NCBI GenBank assembly: GCA_030762935.1
Contig: CM060897.1
Coordinates: 108,962,176 to 109,026,175, forward strand
Source: Hymenopus coronatus
Taxonomy: Eukaryota; Arthropoda; Insecta; Mantodea; Hymenopodidae
Direction: 5' to 3'
Length of the DNA stretch: 64,000 nucleotides
Shown here piece after piece: positions 1 to 10,689 of the stretch (position 1 is the first letter of the stretch; each line of letters opens with the position of its first letter). The translations under genes were made by a program, and so were the position numbers. The notes beneath the pieces were generated by a model. It ran no database searches. It was not told the DNA's origin and saw only the letters and a list, made by a program, of their open reading frames with translations.

Positions 1-341
1 TTTATAATTTTTTTTTTGGAATCAGAGGTTATCAAAACATGTATTTCCGGTAAAATCTCGGTATTGAATTTTTGAGTGCAATACAATACCTTCACAATAC
101 ACTGTACACAAATTACGTGTAGAGATACTAAACTTAAATACCAAGTTCGGTATTTAATAGACTTTTCGTTTTTGGGCTATGGTACCCACAGACACATACA
201 TGTTTCTAAAAATGGTTTTATATGGAATCAGAGGGTATCAAAACACGTATTTCCGGTGAAATCTCGGTATTAAATTTTTAGGTGCAATACAATACGTTCA
301 CAATACACTATGCGCATAATACATGTAGAGAAAGTAAAAAT
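1..341 (+). repeat. WR1 repeat, two partial 3' ends in tandem
   Basis: Two partial copies of the dominant dispersed repeat, both in forward orientation. Bases 20-122 hold a 3' end (ATTTCCGG, AAATCTCGG, GCAATACAATACCTTC), then the sequence jumps back to the internal 'ATACTAAACTTAAATACCAA' block and runs to a second 3' end closing with GTAGAGAAAGTAAAAATG near 341. The (AC)n tract present in intact copies is reduced to ACAGACACATACA. WR1 is a working name. Forward means the orientation that starts with TGATGTGTTCC. Confidence 0.8.
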
Positions 342-713
342 GCTTGATTGCAATAGTTTTGGGAGCATTAAAGACACTCTTGTTACTATATATATTTATT
401 ATACACACAGAATTTCCCACTAAAACCATTTGACCTATTAATTATTAACTGAAGCTATAAGTTAACATGCTTAGTAATAGATCCGCCATAATTTAAAAAT
501 GTTTTCTAAATTTTTTTCAGAACCTTACCATACTCAAAATGCTTCATATAATCCAATTCTTATTAATTTGTTTCGTACATTTTGTACTGCGTTTTAAAAG
601 CACATTAAGATATTTCCATATACATTTTCTAAATAAACTCACAATTTTGAAAAAGAAATAAAACTTTTTTAAATTCAAGTTACTCAAATTTACCACAATA
701 ATGAGGCTTAAAT
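342..713. other. Unassigned AT-rich sequence
   Basis: No coding signal, RNA gene or recognisable repeat was seen. The short open frames here have no recognisable domain. Confidence 0.4.
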
Positions 714-1068
714 AAAATCTGATTTGTTCCATTCTCATGACTTTCTCTACCGGTTTGCAAATAAACTATTCCTACAAAAGATTATTCATTTATGTACACC
801 ATGCTAGTCTAGATAAACATTAGCAAAATTATCTTATTACTTGCTTTCTTATAAAGTAGAAGAGAGATAAAATGACTGCACTAGGCTAATGCAATAACCA
901 AATCGCTATTGTTATGTGAAATAATTGAAATTCGGTTCTCTTTGCGTGACTAGTGATCAAACAAAAGAGGCATGAAACAAAGGTAGCTCCCCAGTTGATA
1001 ATCATTTTGAGTAGTTTAAAATGGAATTCACTGACAAAGAATATCTTGAAAAGGGTTAGCTCCACGCG
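714..1068 (+). repeat. WR1 repeat, 5' part
   Basis: Forward 5' third of WR1. It starts with the ATCTGATTTGTTCCATTCTC version of the 5' border, followed by ATGACTTTCTCTACC, the block resembling AAACATTAGCA..ATTACTTGCTT, and the TATGTGAAATAATTGAAATTC block. It breaks off at 'AAAGGGTTAGCTCCACG', where full copies continue towards the internal half. Confidence 0.75.
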
Positions 1069-1852
1069 CGCCAAGCTGATATCTTTGGAATGGCTAGTAC
1101 AGCTGAAGTGGAAGTTTCGACGCAGAGAGCAATAAAAGCAAAAGGGAAATGATTTCCGAGCGTTGCAGAAGAGAACTCTAACAACAGTGAGGGGAATTCT
1201 GATGCTTCTTCCCTCTCTATTTTATCGTTGAGTCTCGCAACACTAGCCACGAAGAAGTGATGAAATCACAAATTGGAAATGCCAAATAAAGGTGTAGGAA
1301 AGCTGTTGTCCTATCCTATCGTATTGTATATGTAACAAATATTTGGTTATATAAACATTAAACTAATTTTTACTTTCTCTAGCCGTATGTACAATGTACA
1401 TAGTGCATAGAAAAGTTACTGTACTCCACCCAAAAATTCGATGTCGGGATTTCATTGGAAATATATTTTAAGGTCCCCTGGAATTTTTATAAAAAGGTCC
1501 GTGTGTAATAACCTTATAAACCAAACATTGTATTTAAGTTTAGTATCCTCCAAAGAAGCAACACGAAGATTTTTAAGAAATCCATTTATCACAAACTATC
1601 CTTTGCATGGCAATTTTTTGGAAAATTTTATTTTTCTCAAAGATAGCTCCAACAATTTTGATTAAAATGCCCTATATTGAAGATATTTACATCACAAATA
1701 AACTTTACATTTTGAATTTTCTGAGAATAGCTTCTGAAGACCTCTTTATTTTATGTTTTTTCCATAACGGTTAAACCGTAAAAGAGAAAAAAGCTTACTG
1801 CATAAAAACGTAGATATCGTTAAAACACATACTTAATATCAGGTACGTGTTT

Positions 1853-2200
1853 TATGGGTGGTGCTGTGGTTGAGTGGTTAGACCGCTCGCCTCCCATCTA
1901 GGCGGCCTGAGTTCGCTCCCAAGCTCCCGCACGTGGGATTTGCGGTAGACGAAGCGGTGTCTGGACAGGTTTTCTCCGGTTTCTCCCACCACTTATTTCA
2001 CCAATGGCTCCATCATCACCTTTCCAATCATCAATTTTGCTTACATTTCATATCATCTTCCTCATTGTCATGCCTGGCTACGGACCGACCTCTGCAACCT
2101 GTGGTTTCGTGCCGTTGGCTCTCGGACAGGCTTCTGACCCCTAGGCATTGGCTTTCAAGTCCTAGGGGGTGTCAGTCTTACAAAAAATGGTGTGTTATTT
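1853..2200 (+). mobile_element. tRNA-derived SINE, type 1
   Basis: A tRNA-like head with an A-box-like GTGGTTGAGTGGTTAGAC and a B-box-like GAGTTCGCTCCC. Behind it is a body containing GTGGGATTTGCGG and TTTTCTCCGGTTTCTCCCAC, and a distal part with CTTTCAAGTCCTAGGGGGTGTCAG. Three other copies of the type lie at 30824-31050, 31385-31612 and 38822-39190. The open frame across 1933-2292 is a by-product and codes for nothing recognisable. The element sits inside a WR1 copy. Confidence 0.75.
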
Positions 2201-2214
2201 ATGGAGGCTCTTTA

Positions 2215-2455
2215 ACTACTGTGGTTCTCAGCGTCCCATTCTATATTGGGCGTGAAAGACCGCTAAATTTTGCTCAGAGGCCTCTCTATTAGGCTTGAGG
2301 TTCTTTTACATGTCGTAAATCTACGACACGGGACCAACGGCTTTACTTCCCTCCGAAGGAAGCCATGCTAAGGATTTTTACGCCCGAAAACATCCAGCAA
2401 CTATAGGTATATGAAGTTAGCATTATAACCACTACACCATGGAGGGCGACTCAAG
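2215..2455 (-). mobile_element. tRNA-derived SINE, type 2
   Basis: Read on the minus strand, the head is CCATGGTGTAGTGGTTATAA (A-box-like), with a tRNA-like region and an unrelated body ending near TTAGCGGTCTTTCACG. It lies against the distal end of the plus-strand type 1 SINE, inside WR1. It is the only copy of this type recognised here. The B box is weak. Confidence 0.5.
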
Positions 2456-2832
2456 TCTTACAAATACGGGGAGAGTAAGCCGATTACGAAACGAAGCGTT
2501 TTCTTATATAGAGCTGACAGTCTCTGAGATATTCCTTGTTATTGGTTTCAATTAGAAACGGAAAGTGAATTTTCGTTTCATCTCTCTTTTTAGTACAGAT
2601 CATGCAAAGCGCACCGAAATTCAGTTGTTTCACACAGGACCAGCTTTTAGTAGATTTGACTGTCGATTTAGCCTAGTGCATTGCCTTATGTCCCTCCTAC
2701 TTAAGGAAGCAAGTAATAAGACAATTTCTGCTACTGTTTACCTTGATTAGCATGTCTCAGATAAAAGAATAATCTTTTATAAGGAAGTGTTTGTATAACA
2801 GCTAGAGAAAATCATGTGAATGGAACACATTT

Positions 2833-3161
2833 TGTAACATTTACAGTTTATATTACCGGATTATAAGTGTTAGCACATTCTCTTTGGAGTGTCCTGCGCA
2901 CGCTCATACAGTTCATAATACTAAAATAAACTACTTAATTGTGTAGATTTTGTGCTTTTGATTGTCCATTATATTTTTATGATACACACAGATTTAGGTT
3001 AACGAGATAGTCTTTTATCTTTAATAGAACACCTTATATACTTTTATGATCATTCAATATTTATTATTACCATATTTGTAACAGTAGGTTATGTAATTTT
3101 ATCTTTAAAACAAATAAACTTCTAGATCGGATGTAATAGACGGCCAATAAGTTGAAGGTAC
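2833..3161. other. Unassigned AT-rich sequence
   Basis: No recognisable gene or repeat was found between two WR1 copies. Confidence 0.4.
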
Positions 3162-3965
3162 TTTCCTCTTTCTCTGCACATACTATGTACATAGGATATA
3201 GAGAAGGTATTGTATTCCACCCAAAATCCGATACCAAGATTTCACCGGAAATACATGTTTGGGACCCCTTGAAACCAAAAGAAAGCGCTTTTAGAAAAAT
3301 ATCCGTGTGTGTGACTCTGGGCAGCTTAACTCAAAAACGAAAAGCCCTTTAAATACCAAACTTGGTATTTAAGTTAGAAATCCAGGGGTGCGGCACGAAG
3401 ATTTGAAAGAAAATCCTCCCACCTCCAACTACTCTTTACATGGAAAAAATTCGAAAATCTTAATTTTCTCAAAAATAGCTCTAACGATTTTGATTAAAGC
3501 CACGTATGTTTCAGATATTTACATGGCAAATAAAAATGTATATTTTGAATTTTCTGGGAAAAGTCTCTGAAGACCTGTTTATTCTGAATGCATTTTTCTG
3601 AATTTTGCATAACTGGTAAACAATTTATGTGCTATACATTTTTTCAGGAGTTTATCGTTTTCCTGATGTTCCTTGTTATTAGTTTCAGGGTTAATATGCC
3701 TTTCTCATAGGGAACTTGTCAACTCTGGGCCACGCAAAGAAACAGATTTCAGTCAGATGGCAACTACATTTTAAAACATTTAACTGTGGATTTAGTTAAG
3801 TGTATTCCCTTATTTCCCTTCTATGTATTAGGAACTCAGTAATAAGACCGTTTCTGCTGTTTAGCTTGATTAGCACGAAGTAGACAGAAGAATAAGCTTA
3901 CTAACAATAATTTGTTACAGAGATGTAGAGAAACTCATATGAATGAAACGGTTCATATTTTTTAA
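3162..3965 (-). repeat. WR1 repeat, full length
   Basis: About 800 bp in reverse orientation, with both borders present. The palindromic end is ACTATGTACATAGG followed by ATAGAGAAGGTATTGTATTCC, the middle has the GTGTGTGTGAC remnant of the (GT)n tract and CCTTTAAATACCAAACTTGG, and the far end is AGAGATGTAGAGAAACTCAT. Confidence 0.8.
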
Positions 3966-4179
3966 AACTGCATAAATTTAATTTCTAATACTTGAACACT
4001 CAAAAGACGTTTAAGTAAAACGACCAATTAATTTACTCGGGTTATTAGCATGAAACTTAAAGAATACGCAAATGTGGAAAGAAGAGAATGGTTACAAAAA
4101 ATCTGATGTCCTGCTTTCACATGAGTGTCACTATTCCTCTATCGTTTATCAGGGGTATTCAAAACATCTTACAACGTTT

Positions 4180-4215
<36 letters not shown>

Positions 4216-4411
4216 CACTATAATTGAGATACAATTTTGCATAAATGGCTACAGCACACAGAGCGAATAGCAATTGTCAAATGATCAACAATTGGTCACT
4301 ATACTGGCCTTAAAATTCATTGGAGCCGGGAGAAACAACTGAATTTGAAGGAATGACCTAATATTGAACGAGTTGATGAGTTAAAAACGATATCTTTAAA
4401 ATGGCTGAAGG
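3966..4411. other. Unassigned, with (AT)n microsatellite
   Basis: AT-rich sequence containing an uninterrupted TA run at about 4185-4211. No coding or RNA signal was seen. Confidence 0.5.
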
Positions 4412-4805
4412 TCAAAAAATGTATATAAAATAAATTGTGTTTGAAAGTGGCCTATATTTTTGTATATCACGTTTTAGTCTATCGCTTAACACTTTACAAC
4501 TGATCATTACATCTGTTTCTAGGACACCCAATATTTCTTCTTCCTTGGGGATTATATTAATAAAGTTATTTAGGATGCGGACATCCTCCATTCGCATCAC
4601 ATATTCATGCCACTTATTTCTATATTGATTTATCTTTTCTATTATTCCCATATTCCTGGTTCCTTTTGTGAGCTTGCATTCAATTACCTCCTAAAGGTCT
4701 TAACAATCGTATTTTTGCAGCTACAATTTTTTTTTCAATATAAGTTGTTAAAGCCCAGGCTTCTGCACCACAAAGCAACACAGACACAGCGAAGAATTTG
4801 TAAAT
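4412..4805 (-). pseudogene. LINE reverse transcriptase C-terminal fragment
   Basis: Minus-strand frames give the C-terminal signature of RTE/Jockey-type LINE polymerases as commonly found in arthropods. A segment around LLCGAEAWALT (plus 4690-4790) matches the usual 'LYGSE-W-LT' block. After a frame change comes IIEKINQYRNKWHEYVMRME, the typical 'kI..yr..W..Hv.RM' block. The GRRRPGRPRKRW-like end is decayed. Only about 130 residues of an element that normally encodes about 1000 remain. The fragment is disrupted by stops and frameshifts and should be inactive. The clade is uncertain. Confidence 0.75.
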
Positions 4806-4830
4806 TTTCAGGACGGCTTCCGTTCTTCTT

Positions 4831-5665
4831 CTTACTTTTCTCTAGTGCATATGTATAGGGTCCATAGTAGATAGTGAGAGTATTGCATACCACCCAAAAA
4901 CTCTATTCAGAGATTTCACCGGAAATATGTGTTTTGGAACCTCTAAACAAAAACAAAAAAATTAGAAATATGTCAGTGTGTTTGTCCATCTGTCTGTGGA
5001 CAGCATAATTTAAAAAGAAAAAAAAATCCTTTAAATATCAAACTTGGTATTTAAGTTCAGTATCTCTCAAGGATGCAGCACGATGATTTTCAAAAAAATC
5101 TCCCAACCAAATATACGCTTTACATGAAAACTTTTTCAAAAATATTGATTTTCTTAAAAACAGCTCTAATGATTTCGATTAAAATACCATATATTAAAGT
5201 ATTTACATGACAAATAAAATGTATATCTTGAATTTTCTGGAAATAGGCTGTGAAGTCCTCTTTATTCTGAATGACTTTTGTATAACTGGTAAACCGTAAG
5301 AGATTGACAGAAACATACTATAGAAAAAATCACACAAATTACGTCCTTCACATTTTTGTTGTGGAGGTAACCGTCTCCTAGATATTCCTTTTTATTGGTT
5401 TCAGTTTTAAAAGACTTATACTTCTCTCAGGCAGGAAGTCACTCGTGTTTATTTTGTTTTACTTGTGGCCAAGAAAAGAAGCACATTTCAGTGACAATCG
5501 AATAGCGACAGCTTTTAAAACATTTGATTATAGCTTTAGCACAGTGCATTCCTTTAGTTCCCCCTCTACTTAGGAGGAACAAAGTAACAAGAACACTTTT
5601 ATAATGCTTATCTCGATTAGCATGATGGAAAAAGAATAATACGTTTTTGTAAGACCTTATGTAAT
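4831..5665 (-). repeat. WR1 repeat, nearly full length
   Basis: Reverse orientation. It starts CTTACTTTTCTCTAGTGCAT with a degraded palindrome, followed by CCACCCAAAAAC, TTTCACCGGAAATATG, CCTTTAAATATCAAACTTGG and CTGGTAAACCGTAAGAGATT. It fades out near 5665 before the usual CATGTGAATGG border. Confidence 0.75.
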
Positions 5666-5859
5666 TTGTTTTCAGGATCATTAGCATATAACTAAGTGAT
5701 GTAAGCAAGAGGGGAATTTGTTCAAAGATTTCTTTCCTATTGCAATAATTACAAAATTATTTTGGCTCTAAAATGTTGTTTTTCACAAAATGGTGAAATC
5801 TAAATAATCTTAGAGGAAATTATTTAAGTATCCAAGTTTTCGCTTTTTTTCCAGTTATC

Positions 5860-5883
5860 CTGTCATCCACACACACACACACA

Positions 5884-5922
<39 letters not shown>

Positions 5923-6025
5923 CCTTTCTCTAATAACTCTTCTTTGGATTCGGAGGTCCTCAAAACATATATTCGATCTATTTTTGGTTGGAATATAATA
6001 CCTTCACCATCTACTTATATAATAC
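5860..6025 (+). repeat. WR1 3' end with (AC)n microsatellite
   Basis: An (AC)n tract at 5868-5920 with a single AT interruption, followed by the forward WR1 3' part (TTTGGATTCGGAGGTCCTCA, AAAACATATATTCG, GGAATATAATACCTTCACC). The tract is in the place where every WR1 copy carries its microsatellite. Confidence 0.75.
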
Positions 6026-6364
6026 TTGGTAGGATAAAACCAATATGTTTATACATTAAGCTTTCCTAAACGGAAATAAAATAAATATTGTAATAAGTAG
6101 TGTTGATTTTGCTTTAAATATCCCTAGATTCAAAAAGTCCCCGGAATCATTTATTTTCGATTTAATGTATACGAAACAAAAGGATATTTTATTTTAGGTG
6201 TTGGTTGCGTCTATGACGACACTATATGAATTTTTATGCTAATAATGGTTGTTTGGCAACTAGTTTTTGTTGTGTATGCATGCTCGTTTATGAATTTCAT
6301 AATGTTGGCAAAGAAGCAACGTTAGAACATACATTTTTATGTTTTGTTAAACAAATTTCCCTTA

Positions 6365-6603
6365 GAGACCTTAAAAATGATAGAAGCTCATGGGGAAGCA
6401 GCGATGAAGAAAACTCAGGTGTATGGATGAAATAAACTTTTCAATCAAGATTTTGGAACGCTGAGGAAATTACTCTACATTCGACAAGGGGACTATGACA
6501 GGTGTCTGAAAATGGCTTCCAGGAGAGCTTCCAGACTCTTTATACGCAGAGGCAGAAGTGTGTCACTACGGAAGGAAACTGTTTTGAAGGAAACGTTGTG
6601 TTA
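6365..6603 (+). pseudogene. Internally deleted mariner-like transposase remnant
   Basis: Plus-strand frames contain LKMIEAHGEAAMKKTQVY, which resembles the N-terminal helix-turn-helix region of mariner transposases. About 150 bp later, in another frame, is KCVTTEGNCFEGNVV, which resembles their C-terminal end. The whole catalytic core between them is missing, so this looks like a deletion derivative. No terminal inverted repeats were identified. An unrelated low-complexity origin is possible. Confidence 0.4.
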
Positions 6604-6732
6604 ATTTTCTTCTAGTAACTTTTTTCTGTGTTATTTACACATTCCGGAAACATTTCTACTGTAGTATGTATATGTAAAATTTATGCACCGTTTTATTTGT
6701 TTTAGTAAATGTTTTACTAACTGGAAATTATG

Positions 6733-7643
6733 CAGGATGATTCAAAACTATTTTACAACATTTAGGAATGGATTCCTGACATCGAAACAAGAAAATAGGT
6801 ACATATAAACATATGCTCTAAAACGCTTCGTTTTCATTGTCAATTTTTCAATGAAAGTTGCCTTCAACGGCTTTCTGGGTCCAACCTAATAACTTAATTT
6901 ATTTATGCACTTATTCGTAGAAGGTTTTGACCCATTTTACGCTGCGAAGTTGTCCTCGTATTGCCATGGCTATTTGTCAATATTTGTCATTCATTAGATG
7001 AGTAATACATTCTCCAGCACGCCTTACAAGCGCTTTCTACAGAAACTTCATTCAGCACACTCTCCCAGATTTATTAAAAAATGTACCTCTGCAAATAAGA
7101 AAAAACTTGTGGTTTATGCATGATACTCTAGCACATTTTAATCTCATTGTTCGAGATGCATTGGCTGATATCTACGTGACAAATGGATAGGTAGGGGAGG
7201 ACCAGTCCCTTGGCCTACACGTTCCCCCGACCTAATCTTTTGGATTTTTATCTTTTGGGGGCACCTTAAACCATTGTTTTCTGCAGCTGACATTCCGGAT
7301 GAAGACAATCTTAGTCTGTTTTCATGGAAGCCTGCGAAACCATGCGACACCGACTGGGAGTATTTGACATTCCTTGTTTCGACGAGTGCGTGCGTATCTA
7401 GATACAAGAGGAGGACATTTGGATCATTTTCTATGTTTGGTTGTGTAGAACACCTCCTAACAAGCTGGAAACGTCAAAAATAGAGTAATGTGTGACTTTA
7501 AAATGTTTTGATTAAAATCATTTTGTACCTCAATAAATCGAGAACGAAGGATTGTGTGACATGTGTTTATATAAACATTTTTTCTGATTTTGATATAAGG
7601 AATATGTCCCCAAACTTTGTAAAAACATTTTTGAATCATCCTG
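6733..7643 (+). mobile_element. 911-bp DNA transposon with ~45-bp TIRs
   Basis: The left end CAGGATGATTCAAAACTATT (6733) and the inverted right end (CAGGATGATTCAAAAATGTT on the minus strand, from 7643) match for roughly 45 bp with several mismatches. The right end is followed by TA. The left flank is TG, consistent with one mutation of a TA target duplication. Between the ends is the C-terminal half of a DDE transposase (7040-7480). The element is therefore an internally deleted member of the Tc1/mariner superfamily, too short and too broken to be autonomous. Confidence 0.8.
7040..7480 (+). pseudogene. DDE transposase C-terminal part (IS630/Tc1/mariner-type)
   Basis: Frames on the plus strand show LPDLLKNVPLQIRKNLWFMH followed by D (second catalytic aspartate region, normally MHDGAPAHF), then GRGGPVPWPTRSPDLIFW (third catalytic region, normally RSPDLxPLDFFLW) and a decayed tail ending near the usual 'GGHLEHLL' position. 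Stops, a frameshift near 7410 and the lack of the N-terminal half make it a pseudogene. It lies wholly inside the 6733-7643 TIR element. Related fossils are at 47200-47590, 49601-49935 and 50690-51005. Confidence 0.8.
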
Positions 7644-8255
7644 TATACGAATTTATCAAGAACATATAAAGTAGTCTTCTAGGAAATTCTAAGTGATACA
7701 CTGCTGAATAGTGTAGCACTTAGCATTGTGCTGAACTATTTTGTACGGCGTGTATTTAACGTCCACTGTTCTATTTTCTTATGTTTTGTGGCTTGGTTTT
7801 ATTGGTAGAAATTTCCATATCAACACTCTAACAGCTTGGAAAAGTTTGTCTTTGCAAGCTTTAATGTCTGAAATATGAATTTGCTAAACAAAATCTCTTT
7901 TAAACGATACCCTTTAAAGACGAGTTCACAAACCTGCTCATATCCTACCTTCACCCGAACAGACCTGATAGAAGCGTGCAATGTACAGCTTGCGTGTATG
8001 AAATAAGCAAACAGGTCAACAACACTGCTCAAGGTAGGCCTTGGATTTCCGATAATATTAATATTGCATTGATTTTGAAATGAAAAAAGATGTTATATTC
8101 ACAGTACCTTTCTACCCATTGTTAAACTGTTAATAAATATCTGAGGTTACATTCAATTACTTACTTTATATTACTTTCTTTACCTATTCAGCAACATTTC
8201 TATTCTTAAGAAAAGCGTATTCTTCCGACCACTTTATTCTAAGCGAGTTAATCAT
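7644..8255. other. Unassigned AT-rich sequence
   Basis: Sequence between two DNA transposons. No gene, RNA or repeat family was recognised. Confidence 0.4.
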
Positions 8256-8259
8256 TAAC

Positions 8260-9227
8260 CCTTTCAGTGCCAATCACGACCTAATCGTGATGCCATTTTC
8301 ATACGTTTTAACTCTTTCTAACGGGAAATGTGTATTTTATACGTCGTAGCCATAGAGAAAGATTTTATGAAGCGTAACCGGACCTTATTTTCACTTCAAA
8401 GCGTTAAATTAGCTCCAAATTTAATTTATCTTGCCGGTGTTTGTTTATGGGTTGAAACATGGCGTCGTCTAGTCGAAGGTTACGAACCGAAGAGAAAATT
8501 GAGAGTTTCAGTTAGCGATATATAAGAAGAAAGAGCGGGTGAATTTGAATTTTCAGACCTTGTTGAAAGATTTTCTGACATCGACGCAAGAGAGGAAGAC
8601 ATATATTCTAACTTCAGCGATGCAAATGCACCCGATAACAACGGACATCGTACGCGTGCAAATAATCGGTTTATTTATCGAAATGGATTTACGGAGGTGT
8701 AACCAGACGACGAATACAATGTGAATCAATTATTCACAATAATCTACGTTACATTTGTATCCCCTTGCTATATGCCATTTTCATTAATATGGCTATCATG
8801 TTTATATGTGTGTGTTTGGTGACTTTTTCAGTTTCAGATTAGGTGAATTAATTTTTTGTATTTTAGAAATAAAACATCAGACCAAAGCAGGATGCTGCTT
8901 TAGTAAAACTTATCCATACTTTCATTTAATTGGCCTGAACGTTCTGTGTAGTGAGGTTTTGGATGCCTAATTATTGATTATTTTGGAATTTTTAATTTTA
9001 TTTTAAAAATTTTCTTTTGTTTTCTATTTTTTAAAATTGTTGAAGAAGCTTTCCATGCATATTATACAGTAAAAAAAAGAGTTTACTTGAAATGAAAAAA
9101 ACTATTCAGCTCTCTATATCATTTGGAACTCATTTTATTACTAATAATTTAAAGCCCTGCATTCTTTTCTAAAATTGCTTGGCACTTTTCAGACAGTATT
9201 TTGCTATTCGGGCTGGCACTAAAAGGG
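8260..9227 (+). mobile_element. piggyBac-like non-autonomous element
   Basis: TTAA (8256-8259) is followed by CCCTTTCAGTGCC, a typical piggyBac-type end beginning CCC after a TTAA target. The inverted counterpart GGCACTAAAAGGG closes at 9227. Just inside the left end is a subterminal palindrome, ATCACGA..TCGTGAT (8274-8292). The right-hand TTAA is missing because WR1 sequence abuts the GGG. An N-terminal transposase-like remnant lies inside (8459-8722), and no DDE core was found. At about 968 bp it must have depended on a transposase supplied in trans. Confidence 0.65.
8459..8722 (+). pseudogene. piggyBac-like transposase N-terminal remnant
   Basis: ATG at 8459 starts MASSSRRLRTEEKIESFS and then meets a stop. 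Another frame continues with an acidic stretch (EFEFSDLVERFSDIDAREED) of the kind found at the N terminus of piggyBac-like transposases. The catalytic domain and the C-terminal cysteine-rich domain are absent. The assignment rests mainly on the surrounding TTAA/CCC ends. Confidence 0.45.
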
Positions 9228-9478
9228 AGAAGAGACAAGGGAATATAGGGAATACACTATGCTAAACAGATACAAAAATATTTAAAGAACTAGGCGCTAT
9301 TTGATGATTGTTAATTCAGTTCTCGTTGCATGATCAGTCAAAAGAAAAAAAAGAGGAATAACTCCTTTCAATTAGAAAGTATTCTCTTGGCAAATTTAAA
9401 CAAATAACAGGGATAAATAGGACATTTTGAACTCTATAATAATGTATTTGACATAAATTGCTTGCTTTAACAAGATCT

Positions 9479-9512
<34 letters not shown>

Positions 9513-9590
9513 CCACTTTTTGTCTATTTCTTGAGGTTTACCGGTTACCAAAAATCTTTGGGAATGAAAAACACTTCAGATGCTATTCGT
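9228..9590 (+). repeat. WR1 repeat fragments
   Basis: Forward pieces: GGGAATACACTATGCTAAAC to about 9350, then CTTTAACAAGATCTACA at 9463 running through an (AC)n(AT)n microsatellite (9478-9510) to TTGTCTATTTCTTGAGGTTTA and CTTCAGATGCTATTCG. The microsatellite here is in an unusual place, in the first half of the repeat. Confidence 0.65.
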
Positions 9591-9703
9591 TTCCTTATTG
9601 TGTAGCTATTTTCGATTTATTCCTTGTAACGGCTTTTAAAATTTGGAATATTTATATTTTTAAAAAATAGGAAGTCGTTATTCACATTTTTAATCCAAAA
9701 TAT

Positions 9704-9925
9704 GCAATTATATTGACCGGCTTTTAAAGAATTTGACTATCGCTTTAGCTTAATACATCCTCTTGTTTCCCTTCTGCTTACAAGGAACTAAGTAAGTAAG
9801 CAATTTCTGACAATGTTTATTTGTTCAGCATGAAGTAGATAGAAGAATACGCTTTGTAGGAATAATTCGTTGCCTAATAGGCAGAGAAAGTCTTGTGAAT
9901 GAAAAAGATCAGATTGTTTCATTTG
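9704..9925 (-). repeat. WR1 repeat, 5' part
   Basis: Reverse orientation: TTTGACTATCGCTTTAGCTT, CCCTTCTGCTTACAAGGAAC, AGCATGAAGTAGATAGAAGA, ending CAGAGAAAGTCTTGTGAATG followed by a weak GATCAGATT border. Confidence 0.7.
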
Positions 9926-9927
9926 GC

Positions 9928-10275
9928 AGTTCTCATAACATATATTTACAGTAAAATCTTGGTATAGATTTTTTTTTCTAGCTTAACGTCCTTTAACCTG
10001 GTTGGCCGTATCGGACGGTGAATGAAATTGGTGAAGTGATGCTTATATGATTTCGGGACCATGGAGCTTAAAGTAATTCGACATTCGTCTTCTCAGGATA
10101 AGAGAAAACACCGAAAAGAAAATCCGGGTGACTTACCCTAAGGGAGATTCAAACTCATGACCTGTTGAATGTGAGATAGATCCGCTACCACCACACTACC
10201 CAGGCGGGCGGTTCAGAATTTATGTATGGAATGCAATACCTTCACTACCTACTACGTACATGATAGAAATGTGAT
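9928..10275 (+). repeat. WR1 3' end, split by a SINE
   Basis: The forward WR1 3' end is cut in two. TATTTACAGTAAAATCTTGG lies at about 9942-9961. The continuation, ATGGAATGCAATACCTTC followed by ACTACGTACATG, is at about 10227-10264. The SINE at 9980-10212 sits exactly in the gap. Confidence 0.7.
9980..10212 (-). mobile_element. SINE-like element, type 3
   Basis: On the minus strand it starts with CGCCTGGGTAGTGTGGTGGT (A-box-like) and has a weak B box (GAGTTTGAATCTCCC). On the plus strand its far end reads TAGCTTAACGTCCTTTAACC. A second copy at 58445-58685 shares the start, the end and the internal GACATTCGTCTT..CAGGATAAG block, which shows that this is a real family. It is inserted in a WR1 copy. 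Confidence 0.65.
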
Positions 10276-10689
10276 GCTCAAAGCATTCATTCCTATTTTA
10301 TATGGATGCAAAGAATCCACATAGACAGCTTTTATCAAGTGTGAAAAATGCCTCTTTCCACTACTATATTGAGTGTTCAGTTTTATACTTTTTAGTTTTA
10401 CATTCTACTATTTTACATCACTTTGCAGACTTTATCTTCATCGCATTACTTATGTTACAAGAGCATGTAGTAATCGCGTGTTTTTGGAATAACCGTAGCT
10501 GTTGTCGCTAAGGTCTGTTTTCGTATAAATAGAAGGCTGGATTTACGTATCTACCAAGCAGAGGGAAATTATCAACATCGACCTAATCCATTTCAAGATA
10601 ATGCAGTGTTACAAACCACAAGCTTTAAAACGAACTGTTGGACATAAGCTACGCAGTTAGGTGATAATTCAGGTATGCCGAACGCCTCA
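10276..10689. other. Unassigned sequence
   Basis: AT-rich to mixed sequence with no recognised gene. The 69-codon frame at 10302-10511 has no domain I know. Confidence 0.4.

Larger units (their letters stand above)
1366..2832 (-). repeat. WR1 repeat, near full length, split by SINEs
   Basis: Reverse-orientation WR1. It opens with TTTTTACTTTCTCTAG and a TATGTACAATGTACATA palindrome, then shows the ATTTCAT..GGAAATAT and CAACACGAAGATTTT blocks down to about 1852. The remaining half resumes at about 2507 (GAGATATTCCTTGTTATTGG) and ends with CATGTGAATGGAACACAT at 2832. About 650 bp of SINE-derived DNA sits between the halves, so the SINE insertions are younger than this copy. Confidence 0.8.

Noticed and set aside
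1933..2292. 119-codon open frame on the plus strand
   Set aside because: It lies entirely within SINE sequence that recurs elsewhere. The translation is not conserved in the other copies.
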